Below, one piece after another: positions 1-11,061 of a stretch of 20,524 nucleotides of DNA. The number at the start of each line of letters is the position of its first letter. Position 1 is the first letter of the stretch. The position numbers were made by a program, and so were the translations under genes. Under the pieces are notes generated by a model, which saw nothing but the letters and a program-made list of their open reading frames with translations, made no database searches and was not told where the DNA came from. Source of the stretch: Cladosporium sp. IMV 00045. Taxonomy: Eukaryota; Ascomycota; Dothideomycetes; Cladosporiales; Cladosporiaceae. The DNA lies in assembly GCA_001931905.2 (NCBI GenBank), contig MSJI02000235.1, positions 1 through 20,524 of the forward strand. Reading direction: 5' to 3'.

Positions 1-793
<793 letters not shown>

Positions 794-2311
794 ATGTGTG
801 GAGATACAGAACACCAGAGATGAGCCGCTGCTGACGAGATTCGATTGCTTCGGTGTTTGCGACGATGAAAGGCAGAAAATTATGATTATGCATGAAATAG
901 AAGACAAAATTCTTCCGACCCAAAACCGCTTCACATTTCCCTGTGTACTCTCATCGTGCTGCATTCAGAACAATCTCATCTACATGCCGTATTTTTCTGT
1001 GAACTATTTGGATTCGTTTCGGTGATACAACATGTCCCGGGTGCATGTGAAGTCCATGGTGTAAGTGAAGTTGAAAGCGGGAAGATGGCAGGAGCGTTGC
1101 TTGTCCCGCTGCCTTCTTCTACCACGAAGCTCACGCCAACACATAGCCACATGCACACAATTTATTTTGCTACTTGTAGGAAGGACTGTCTTATGTTGTA
1201 TCGTGAAAATAATTTTCTAGTAACGCAAAATGTACGGACTTCCAGCTTGCGCATGTCAGTGCTGATACCGCCAGCTACCCACAGTTCCCCTATACCACAA
1301 TATCTAGCAAGACACTCTTGGGAGCTCATACAGCTAGCTTCAGGTGACAATATTAGTGACAGAATGCATCCCCCGAAACCCCTCCTATGCCTGCACAAGC
1401 CGAGATTCTGGATGGTATATTCGTGATGTCAAACTCGTGATTGGAACTGTTCCTTTGCCCTCCGTCCGTTGTTTCCCGAGTCACTGACAAAGTCCGCGGT
1501 TGTATAGTTCTCGTCTTCGTTCGAGACCATGAGTTAGATATTCCACGCAACGATAACGCCCGCGGCAACGGACTCCTCAAGATTCCCGTCCACGATATCT
1601 GTTTACGTGGTAGTGAGGTAACGCATGTTGCTAGTTACCTTGATGTCCCGCATTCCTGATCTGGCCGAGGTCCGCTCTGTGCTGGCGCTGGCGGGCGACC
1701 CGGTTCCTCCCTTGAAGAGCTATTCCGATATCTCGATTTGATGATGCAGTTCACTTTTTGTTTGTTGTACATCCCAGAGGTCTTCTGCATTCACATTCTT
1801 CATTCCTTGTGAATTGACTTCCGCGGAAAAAAAAGTCGATCTCCTCTTCCCAGTGGGAAGCTCGCCGATCTCTCGTGTCTTGCAAGGCCCCACCTACGAC
1901 GATCTCCAAACTTCTTCCTTCTCCCTCAATGCCACCTTCTACAATCGTCGCTAGCTCCCGCTCGTCATCCTTATCGCCGTCAAGACATTGCGGGTAAATG
2001 CTTGTCTTTTGCGTGACGAAGGCTGGCCTAACAAGAGCTGCTTTACCGCTTGGAGGCTGTTGTACCTCTTTTTGAGACAACAGACAGGCATACGTGCATG
2101 CGTACGATGTCATGGCTCGAGGCTGGAGAGAGGGGTGGATGTAACCTCGCGTAAGTTGTTTGTGATAAGAGAGAGGTGGTTTTTGTAAGTACATTGTAGG
2201 TGGTGCTTTTCCCTTGTTCTTCTTCCTCTGCTCTCAATTGCTCCCTCGAGCAGTTTTTCTGTCCTTTGACCAGCGACACCTAGAGAAAGAGACGGCTCGC
2301 AGGACATCAAC
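794..2311. other. Intergenic spacer, no supported gene
   Basis: This 1.5 kb holds the GAPDH 3' untranslated region and the promoter of the S10 carboxypeptidase. The open frames on both strands are short (under 160 codons), overlap one another and show no recognisable domain or splice pattern. The longest is on the minus strand at 1751-2194 and lacks any family motif. I found no tRNA, repeat array or transposon end by eye. Confidence 0.6.
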
Positions 2312-4220
2312 ATGGCTTCGTGGAAGATGTCAGCAGCATTTTCACTGCTCTACACTCCTCTCGCATACTCTCAATTTGTTCCTGCGCCCACAGACCTCAC
2401 CGAAACAGAAGGCCACTACAACCTTTCCGTGCGCTACAAGGAAGTCCCCGAGGGCATCTGCGAGCTTACGCCTGGCGTCAAGTCTTTCTCTGGCTATGTG
2501 GACGTGGAGCCCCAAGAGTCTGTTTTCTGGTGGTTCTTCGAAGCCCGGAATGGCGAGCCGGAGAACTCGCCTTTGACGATATGGATCAATGGCGGGCCTG
2601 GCAGTTCGAGCATGATTGGATTGTTTGAAGAGTTGGGACCTTGCTGGATCAATGAGGAGGGTGGTGTTGAGTACAATGAGTATGCTTGGAAGTAAGTCTT
2701 GACAAAGCCATTGCAAAGCATACTTCTGTCAACACATGCTGATTCATCACGCAGCAATGTATCGAACATGCTTTTCATCGATCATCCGGCACAGGTCGGG
2801 TTTAGTTACTCCAATCCAGTCAACGCGTATGTGGATGCGGCCACACAAAACATCGTCACACTACCCAATGCTACATGCCCGGACTATGCACTGGATATGG
2901 GAACTTGCGGCACGTACTCGTCGCCCAATGTGTCCAATACGGCGAACACGACGCAAGGTGCTGCACCGAGCATGTGGAAGACTCTACAAGGCTTTACAGG
3001 TGCTTTCCCGCAGTACTCGAAAAATGGAGTGAACTTCGCGACGGAGAGCTATGGTGGTCATTATGGACCAATCTTCAACGAGTGGGTTTCTTAGTTCATA
3101 CGCCATGAAGGCATCGGCTGACGAAAACAGGTACTTCCTCTCGCAGAATGCTTTGGTCAGAGACGGGGAGCTCCCGGGTGCAGAGGAGATCAACCTTCAA
3201 TCCGTACTCATCGGAAATGGTTGGTACGATCCGCGAATCCAGTACCAAGCGTATTACTGGTTCGCTGTCTCCCCAGGCAACACCTACGACTACCGTCCCT
3301 ACAACTCGTCCGTGGAGAGCATGGTGCATAACGCTCTTTACGGCTCTGGCAACTGCTACGACCAAACTGTCGACTGCAACATCCGTGGCGATAACGCAGT
3401 CTGCGCGACCGCAGATAGCTTCTGCGCCAGCAATGTCGAGACAGCACTAGGACGATACGCTCAACGAGACGAGTACGACATCCGCGAGCTCGTACCCGAC
3501 CCCTTCCCCTACGGCTACTGGCAAGACTACCTCAACTCCGCCAAAGTCCAACAAGCCCTTGGCGCATTCGTCAACTACACAGGCGATGGCGGCAACACGG
3601 TGTACAATGCCTTCACAAATACCGGCGACGACGATCGTGAATCAGGCACGGTGGAAGCGTCCCGTTCTCTCGCCGAGCAGGGCATCTACACCGTCCATTT
3701 TGCCGGCGATGCAGACTACAATTGCAACTGGATCGGGATTCAAGCCGTGTTGGACGACATCAACGCTCCCGGATACACTGAAGCGGGCTTTGTGAACATC
3801 TCGACATCCGATGCCATAGTCCACGGCCAGGTGAAACAGAGCGACAACGTGGCGTTTGTGCGCATCTACGAGAGCGGACATGAGGTGCCTTTCTACCAGC
3901 CACTCGTGGCGCTCGAGATGTTCGAACGTGCAATCTCCGGTAAAGATGTCGCTACAGGGAAGCAGAGGGTCGCCAAGGGTGATGGGTATCTCACTGTTGG
4001 CGAGTCGAAGAGCACTTATCGCGAAGGCAATGGGACTGTTCAATTCGACGTTGTCCCTGAGGGTTCGAGATATAACACGACCACGAATGAACCGGATCTG
4101 CCGCCTGGTAATGGCACGGCGAATGCCAAAAGGAGTTTGGGTGCTGCGAGGAGTTCGAAGATGTTGAGTAGGAGGGCGAAACTGGGTGTTCCAGGCACTG
4201 TCAGGATGCCCAGGATGTAG
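2312..4220 (+). CDS. Secreted serine carboxypeptidase, peptidase family S10
   Basis: The product is predicted to remove C-terminal residues from proteins and peptides at acidic pH outside the cell or in the vacuole. Exons are 2312-2691, 2755-3081 and 3131-4220, joined through GTAAGT..GCAG and GTGGGT..ACAG introns of 63 and 49 bp, giving 598 residues. The N-terminus has a short hydrophobic signal peptide (about residues 1-20, ending AYS before QF). Family motifs run in order: WINGGPGSSSM (oxyanion region), FIDHPAQVGFSYS, ESYGGHYGP with nucleophile Ser225, GDADYNCNW with probable catalytic Asp431, and ESGHEVPFYQP with His486. Several NxS/T sites suggest N-glycosylation. A tail of roughly 90 residues after the catalytic domain ends in a basic stretch, with no hydrophobic GPI signal. 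It resembles the fungal carboxypeptidase S1/SCPA group. A second, quite different S10 gene lies at 12807-14721. Confidence 0.95.
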
Positions 4221-4482
4221 TCTCGCCAGACTTCCATGCGCCTTTATAAATTCTAGCTCTCGAAGACCCACCACTGTTATTCGTTAGGTGATGGTTTCAC
4301 TGCAGTGCGATGCTGACCCGCGAAGAAACGCGCCAAGACCTCGCTTCCTTGCTTGCTCCAAGCTCAACGACCGTTCACCTCCTCTCCTCCCTTGACTTCT
4401 CGTCTCGATCATAGCACACGAGACAATTAGATACCTTTCCCGCTCTGGCAGCATATGACAATGCAATGTCGCAAACCTTGCA

Positions 4483-5471
4483 ATGATGGCACCTGCACCG
4501 AGGGCACTGGACAGCTTGACGTACTTCCGTCCAAACTTGAAAGACTGCACACTTGACGACCAAGATCTTGAGCAGTCATGCCCTCTGGACAACGGCAAGC
4601 ATCAAAGTCGTCTCAAACATGATCTTGGTGACTTGGATGCGCTACCCGTGGAGATTACTGGCAATATTCTGATTCAAATCGATCTTCGAACACTCACAGA
4701 CTTTCGCCGTGTCAACAACCGAGCCATGCAAGTCGTAGACTCCATACTCGAATACAGTTGATCGTAAACCACAGCCCAGCCGCTCTTCGCGGAATGCTCA
4801 GCATCAATCTTGCGTCACTTTTTTCGTGTCAAGACCTGATGCAAACACTTAATACCGCCGAATGCGAAGAATGCGGCGATTTCGCGGGATACATCAACCT
4901 CCTGACGTGCAAGCGAGTCTGCTTCCTCTGCCTTGATGAGAAACCAAAATACTCCCCCTTGACCATCTTCGAAGCTGGACGGAGGTTCGGGCTCGATCGC
5001 CGCCTGCTTTTGGTCTTGCCTGCTCTGAAAAGCATTCCAGGACGCTATTCTTCAAAACAAAGTCTCTGCAAATCTCGCCTTACGCTAATCGACACTGAGG
5101 AGGCTCGGCGTATCGGTGTAGAGCACCACGGATCAGCCGAGGCCATGGAAAATTGTGTGGCTGAAACAGGACAAAAGAAGTTGGAGTTGTTCCGGCAAGG
5201 CCGTCTCCGTAGGCGGACCAACATCGATGCCAAAGAAGGGCGAGTGGCAGACCCTAGGCGTTTCATGGCAATCGTGCGGACGCCTTGGATTCAAAAGTCG
5301 TCCAATGATGTTGAATGGGGTTTCTACTGCAGAGGATGTGAAAGGTGTTATCGCGAGCGACCAATGCACTGGAGGAGGAAGTATGATGCATCTAGCTTTG
5401 CAGATCATTTGGAAGAATGTGGTCTGATCATCGATGGAGTTCATCGTATTGCTCAAATTGAAGGAGTATAG
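4483..5471 (+). pseudogene. F-box protein gene with a one-base frameshift
   Basis: The first frame (4483 to about 4755) carries an F-box, LPVEITGNILIQIDLRTL and onward, at about residues 54-90; such domains bind Skp1 in SCF ubiquitin ligases. It hits TGA at 4759-4761. The protein continues at once in another frame (from 4758), reading LIVNHSPAALRGMLSIN, then a CEECGDF..CKRVCFLCL zinc-binding segment, and a C-terminal CRGCERCY..HLEEC segment before TAG at 5469-5471. The continuity across the junction, with no splice sites there, points to loss of one base near 4756. I recall a repeated fungal F-box family with this F-box plus CEECGDF layout. It is either a young pseudogene or a sequencing error, since the rest is intact. 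The true start could lie upstream of 4483. Confidence 0.8.
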
Positions 5472-5750
5472 AAGTGACAGACTGACATCAAACACGATTC
5501 CCAAACTTGACATACAGCATTCTCTGGAGGAAGGGGTGGTTAGTAGCACCAGAGCCTACGATGATCTCGCCGGGATGGTCTTCTTCTATTAAGAATAACA
5601 GACAGAAGCAAGTTGTATGCTTGATCGAATGCTAATTTTCTTCCAGGACCATATGGGCATGCAATAAATCACTTAACGAGAAGCAAAGCGGAAGCTGCAT
5701 CATCATGGTGTACGCATGCCTGAGATAGCTTCTAGTTCAACGCATGATTG
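5472..5750. other. Spacer after the F-box gene
   Basis: No gene is visible. The stretch separates the F-box pseudogene from the diverged repeat that begins near 5751. Confidence 0.5.
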
Positions 5751-6030
5751 TCGAAAACCATACGCGCAGCTTGTTTGCTATCCTTTCCTCTTCACACATA
5801 CACACCTACCTGCGCAGCTACCCACACACATAGGTCTATCCATGTACTTCGCATTGGCCTCAGGAGAACGCAACGCGTAAATGTCGAGAACCACACGAGC
5901 AGCCTATTGACTATCCCACTTCATATATTGGCATCTATCCACGCAACTACCCACGCACCAGTTCACAAGCTTCGCAACGACGTTCGGAGAATTGACGCGT
6001 GGTCATCGAGAATCGTCGCGCAATCTTTTT
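5751..6030. repeat. Diverged tandem repeat, about 2.3 units of 123-132 bp
   Basis: Three copies of a block beginning TCGAGAACCA or a close variant start at 5751, 5883 and 6006. Inside the first two copies, CGCGCAGC/CGAGCAGC, GCTATCC/ACTATCC, GCAGCTACCCACACAC/GCAACTACCCACGCAC and ACTTCGCA/GCTTCGCA recur in the same order. The copies differ at many sites, so this is an old duplication. The array runs into the 3' end of the relic gene on the minus strand. Confidence 0.55.
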
Positions 6031-8750
6031 GTCACCTCCTTGTCCTTGTCCAGGGTGGCGATATGCGAGTAGTAGATGTCCGTCTGGTCATTCTCGCCAA
6101 TATTCTTGAACCTATCGCTATTCTTGAATGGGTTGACAAGGAGTGACGCTGCTTGGAAGTCGACCTCCTCGGGTTGGTTGCCGATCGAAAGTACTCGTGG
6201 TGCCGCATTGCTGTTGGCTGATGTAGTTGAATTCACGACTTGTGGATTGCCGACGATGTTGGTATCAGCTCCATCTTCGCTGTCGCTGCTGCTGTCGCTG
6301 CTACTGTCGTTGTCGTTGGAACTGTTGTCTTGGCCGACGCTCTCTTCTTCCTCGCCGGTGTTCTGGCTCTCGCTGTTGGCATTTGACTCCGTCTCCTCTG
6401 CGTCAGATTCGTAGTCGGCACACTCAGCACCTGGGAGGAGCGCGGAAGACGCGAACCTTTCAGCAGAGCGAACAACATCCGGATCTTGTCCTCCTTGGAG
6501 GTCATCCCACTGCTGCTTTCGCTGGCGGCCCAGCACCGTATGCTCCTGGATGAATGCGATTTCTTTCTGTCCGAACGTGTTCAAGACTTTCGCCATTGTC
6601 GACAGGGTGTCTGGGTCGTGAGATTTGCAGGTGGTGACGAGCAGGGTCTTTGTTGCTTGGGCAGAATTGCGGTACTGATCATGTGAGTTTTCAACCCAAG
6701 GCATGCGATCGTGACATCTTTTGCATGTGAGACCTGATTCGATTAGCGGGTCTTCCTCAGGCACGCCATGAATTGGTATTCTCACCCGGACACCTCGGAA
6801 CCATGCCTGAATCTCTAGAGGCGTGCTGCTTACCGGTGTTCTGCAGATGACCTGTTTGTAGTCTTTTTCCAGGTTCACATCGCTGGAATTGATGGTGTAC
6901 ATCAAAACCAACACTGATAGGTGTTCCATGTCTCCAGGGGTCGGCTTCCTCTGGAAAGCATCCATAGTGTACCCACCTTCATGCTCCTGCGGCTGAGATG
7001 GAGAACTTGCGCTGGAACGTGTAGGAAGGTGAGGCCGATCCCCCAGTACCACGCAATCAGAGGATGAATCTCAATATTCTCATGCTTTTTGAACTGCTTG
7101 CATATGCTGCGCCGAGAGGTGGGTTTCTGCTAAAGCCTGACGAAGAATGAAAGTCATGATCGCGCCATTATCGCCCTCCGCGGGCCCTTTGCCATCGTTC
7201 TCGCTCACTTTGCCGTTGTGGCATGATAATGAATGTTGATGGATCAAACTGGTGAATCAGAGAAGGCAGACGATACACAGATGCGGGAATAGCCGTGAGG
7301 TCTCAAAAGGGCAGGCACCCGCCACATCGTTCTTGCCGTCCTCAGCATTCTCACAGCCCTCGCCTCGCTCGCCGCAATTACCGCCATCATTGCCATCGCC
7401 GCCACCGTTGCCTTGACTGGCTTCCTCAGCCGCGGCAATTTGCGCCGCGCAATATCTACGAGCAAATTTAGCATCGGACTCTTAGTTCGAAACCTTCATG
7501 TAGAATTGACTGCTCTCCGCAATGGCCGAGATGTCAGGGTGCGCAGACGGGTGGGACTCATCCTGGCAAATTGGGCAATCGTCCTCTTCAGTCCAAGAAG
7601 GCTTGCGAAGGTCCCAAGCGGTGAGGATGTCTGCTAAAGATGGCTGCTTGAGAACTCCCGTGCGTTCTTCTTCGATGTAGGCGTGGCGAAATGCCATGAG
7701 AGTCCTTCGCAGGTGATTCTCCTTCCAATCATCCTTGACATCTGTGACACCCTTCTTGCCAACGCTGATGCCGCATTGGCAGTCGCAGCGCGTCTCGCCT
7801 CCGCAGGACTCCAACAAGAGAGCGTTTCCTGTCATGAAGAGGGCCGCTTTGTACACCGATAGCTTGGACGTCTCCCAGTTTCCATCAATTAATGTCTGTA
7901 AGATCTAATCGTGGTAATCTTGGTGGAAAGCTTCCCGATCCTCGGGACTCATGCCAGTGTCGTCTGGGGAGATGCATTTCGCGAGCGCACGACAGGCCCT
8001 TGGCGAATTGGTTATTTTGGCCAAGTGTGACGTGCAAGCTTCCAGCATACCTTACTGTCGGCCTCAAAACTCTCAAACACCGCTTGCGAGATGCCACCTG
8101 GTCGACACTCAATGGGTACCTTGATGCAGACAAAGCCAGGATAAACCCCTTCCACTTTCATGAAGAATTCCATCTTGCGATGTTGATAGGATGACTCAAG
8201 AGAACCGAACTTCTCTTCATCAGTCATGAATGTGTTCTTTTCTATCTGTGACCCGACCCATAGGGGAAAAGCCGGTCGTCTCTGAGGCGGCATAGAAGGT
8301 TACGTAGTGGCCCTCTAGGCACGAGGTTGTGTCGGTGAAAGCCTTGCGATACTTGGCAAGATTGCTGGTGACGTGGTCCTGTATCTCTTGCGAGATGAGA
8401 CTTTCCTTCGCCGTACCGGCGGTTGTGCCTTGAAGTGGGGCCTCGGGCAGAGCGCAAAGAGATTCGAAGTCGACCATCTTGTGAAGCGCAACTGGGTCCT
8501 CGAAATCGATGCCATGAGCCTCTGGGAGAATCGACAGGAGAGGATCCATGAGGGTTGTCTTAGTAGCGAGACTTTTGAGCGGAAGGAACAAGGTATCTTT
8601 GGCGCCAAGAAGGCTCGGGACAGCGTCTTTCAAAGCGCCGGCTCAGATGCCACTGAGATAAATCGTATGCTTGTTGAGAAGTTTGGTTTGCAGAGCCTTG
8701 AATTCAGGCTCATCTGAAGAGAAGATGGTCACCAATCCTCTCAATAGCAT
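6003..8750 (-). pseudogene. Decayed multi-exon gene of unknown family
   Basis: Reading the minus strand from an ATG at 8750, a protein-like frame runs through TGA at 8643-8645, then LKDAVPSLLGAKDTL, and changes frame at the run of C and T opposite 8263-8270. It continues as SQIEKNTFMTDEEKFG to FEADSK, is spliced (GTATGC..TTACAG, 7896-8050, phase 0), and goes on as TLIDGNWETSKLSVYKAAL with a DCPICQDE zinc-like motif. It then crosses TAA at 7482-7484 into DAKFARRYCAAQIAAAEEA, crosses TGA at 7257-7259, and shifts frame at the five-base homopolymer 7086-7090 into NIEIHPLIAWYWGIG. The last open frame (up to 7052, stop at 6003) has CKRCHDRM, a Ser/Asp/Glu-rich stretch and a lysine-rich end. I do not recognise the family. 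Another frame change or intron must lie near 7000. The last 349-codon frame alone might still be expressed. Confidence 0.55.
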
Positions 8751-9180
8751 GGTGCTGATTTTGATGTTCTATGCACGAGGGTACTAGCACGAACAAAACG
8801 CAGATAACATTACATATCATTCGTTCCCTCAATGGCATAGCACCAAATTCGATGTTCCACGTCTGTTGATACTGGCACGGAGGTATTGGAGATGCCACAG
8901 TCTGCTCCTAGCTCTCTCCAAAACAGGGTGTGAACTGTGACGCTTCATACGCGATGATACTAGCATGTCGAGAATGGGGACGTCGCCATTACTCGTCAAT
9001 TATCTCCGTGGCATGGTACCGAAGTTGGCTGTCCCATAACTGATGGTACTAGCACGGGGAGGACTGAGATGCTCCCATTGCTAATCAATTTTCTCAATGG
9101 CGTGGCGTTGACTTCGATGTTCTATGCTCGAGGGTACTAGCACACCGAGATTGGGGATGCTATCATCTACCGCAAAACCG
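8740..9180. repeat. Tandem array, five diverged 88-bp units
   Basis: The core GGTACTAGCAC or a close variant (GATACTGGCAC, GATACTAGCAT) recurs at about 8780, 8868, 8956, 9045 and 9133, a spacing of 88, 88, 89 and 88 bases. Each unit opens with CTCAATGGCATGG or a variant, and the first, second and fifth also carry TTCGATGTTC or TTTGATGTTC before the core. ATCAATTTTCTC-like text precedes units. The constant period with strong base divergence indicates old tandem amplification. Unit 1 covers the proposed start of the relic gene on the minus strand. Confidence 0.8.
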
Positions 9181-9390
9181 GGCAGTTGTCCAACTTTTGA
9201 ACGAAGTGATAGTATCAGAGCATGTGATCAAATTGTTGATCGTGGATCCCGACAGTTGTCTAATTCTCGAGCCAAACCAAGGCTTTGGAGAGTATGATCG
9301 GATTATCAATCACGAAATTCGACAATTGTCTAACCCGGAAAGTCTGTTGACTCGTTAGTTGAATGCCAGGATTTCAACGATTAGGAACCT
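9181..9390. repeat. Tandem array, three diverged 70-bp units
   Basis: CAGTTGTCCAAC, CAGTTGTCTAAT and CAATTGTCTAAC occur at 9183, 9253 and 9323, exactly 70 bases apart. Units 1 and 2 also share GTATGATCGGATTATCAATC-like against GCATGTGATCAAATTGTTGATC text in register. It begins where the 88-bp array stops. Confidence 0.7.
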
Positions 9391-9540
9391 ACAGATCCAT
9401 GTGATTGCTGATACACATGAGGCCAGTCAGTGTAGAGATTAAGTGCGCCCAGCATTCGAATTTACAAGGGGAAGACTCAATCGTACGTACCCGGTACGAT
9501 CTGAAGTAGATATTCACAAGAACCACAGCCATCTGCCTCG

Positions 9541-10567
9541 TCACAAGTCATGCTTAGGCCCCGTCTGCTCAGTGGCGGCGGCCGCAATCGCATTGATCCA
9601 GGCAGCCAACCTTATACCTGCACGAACGATCTGAACCTCCACAAGTGGCACCGCACCCTCATAGTACTCGCCTCCGAGATCATTCTCCTTGATCCACTCC
9701 AAACCCGGTGCGAGTACGTACAAACAGACAAGCTGGTTTGTCTCCGTCGCCCATGAGATCCCGCATTCATTTGGGTTGGCAAGATCAGTGCATTCGTCCA
9801 TCACATCTTCCATACTCAGCCCTGCGGCCTCGGTGCGATTGCCCAACTCGTCTGCCCAATTGGCCGCGGCTGGCTTCTCTTCGGCAGCGTGGGCGTCGAA
9901 GTGCAGACCGTTCATTTTCCGCGGAATAGCGGAGTCCCAAACGCTGTGTAAGTTGGTGCGTTGCGTGCGGTGGCCGTCGAATGCGACCGGGATGTCGTTG
10001 CCACCACGGCTGAGATCCTCAGTGTGTAAGGGCTGATGGATGTCGCCAATGAAGTGCATCAAGAACTTCAACGCTTCATTGCGGGTTCGAAAGTTGTTTG
10101 ACGTGTCCAGAAGGAGAGCGGTCTGTTTATGTGTCAGTTCATGCGTGTAGGGCACGACCGGAGACTTGGCTGGCATACCTGGTTGGAGATAGCTGATATC
10201 ACACAACCCTGGACCACTTTACAGTCTCGCGCGAAATCAAGGCTACATTGTTCAGGCGGGCTGTCCTTGGCGTCTTTGAGAGGTTAACATAACGCGATCG
10301 TAGGCTACATTGGTTTGTCTGGTTGTCCTTACCAATGAAATGCCACCCTTCGGTGTATCCACGATTATGGCGGATTCCATCGGCCCATATGGCAGCATCA
10401 CTGATATCAAAAGAATCTGTCGGTTGGATAAGGCTCTCGAATAGTTGCGCAGCCTCGTCGGTGAAGTGCTTCTGTGCTATATAGCCAACAGTTCGATGGC
10501 CAAGGCCGCCCCAACAGGCGACCTGTCCGGTGAGGGCGAGCAAGGCGATGGTAGTTTGTTGCAGCAT
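9541..10567 (-). CDS. Secreted S1/P1-type nuclease
   Basis: This predicted extracellular zinc nuclease cleaves single-stranded DNA and RNA and acts as a 3'-nucleotidase at acidic pH. Exons on the minus strand are 10567-10333, 10273-10179 and 10122-9541, with introns of 59 and 56 bp, giving 303 residues. A signal peptide covers about residues 1-18, and the mature chain would start at Trp19 of WGGLGH, as in nucleases P1 and S1. The nine zinc ligands of the family can all be placed: Trp19, His24, Asp63 in IWAD, His76 in WHFID, His133, Asp137 and His143 in HFIGDIHQPLH, and His169 and Asp173 in NLHSVWD. Cysteines in exon 2 (EQC, RDC, GC) match expected disulphides. The length fits the family. It is divergent from the GFA gene, 494 bp away. 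Confidence 0.95.
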
Positions 10568-10957
10568 TTTTCGTGACCCGCTGCGATGATGAGATGCCAG
10601 GAAGCGATTTGAGTGAAGATGGAGGATGTTGTCGACTTATTATTTACACACCGCTGCAGTCACCTCCCTTGTCGTGAATGGTGGGCTGATGCCCTGTGCT
10701 CCACAAATCCGAGACAACACGTTCGTCGTGAGGCCACGGTCGTGAGATTCTCATGCACGCACGACAATATCGTGTGCAGAATGTACGCACCCGGAATATT
10801 GTATTGGTCGCCATGGCAGCAATCTGTAAGCGCGCGCCACTTCCAAGAAACCTCACAGCTGCTCTGTCCACCGCATGTGGTCAAGCGCCCAAAGCCATAG
10901 ACTCAAGGTTGTGATGGCGAGTGAGGAGCAGAAAGAGGGGTTCCAAGTATGGTACAA

Positions 10958-10978
10958 GATACAGTAAGGTACTGTATC
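10958..10978. promoter_or_regulatory. Perfect 9-bp dyad in the nuclease/GFA intergenic region
   Basis: GATACAGTA and its exact reverse complement TACTGTATC are separated by AGG. The site lies 84 bases before the GFA start codon and 391 bases from the nuclease start. A symmetric site of this form could bind a dimeric regulator or lie in the GFA 5' untranslated region as a small hairpin. Function is inferred only from symmetry and position. Confidence 0.35.
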
Positions 10979-11061
10979 GATCTCTCTCACTTCGTCTCAC
11001 CACGCTCCAATCCAGCCCGTTGTCTTGATTCGTAGAAGAAACGACCAAGCTAACCGACAAC

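Noticed and set aside
956..1426. 156-codon plus-strand ORF after GAPDH
   Set aside because: It overlaps the GAPDH 3' region, has no recognisable domain, and its composition looks random.
1751..2194. 147-codon minus-strand ORF in the first spacer
   Set aside because: No start context, domain, intron pattern or composition that separates it from chance; it overlaps several other random frames.
8740..9390. CRISPR array
   Set aside because: Units are diverged and contiguous with no identical short repeat or spacer structure, and the genome is eukaryotic.
6003..9440. Heavily RIP-mutated transposon
   Set aside because: The stops fit C to T changes, but the stretch is not AT-rich, long frames stay open, and I saw no transposase, reverse transcriptase or terminal repeats.
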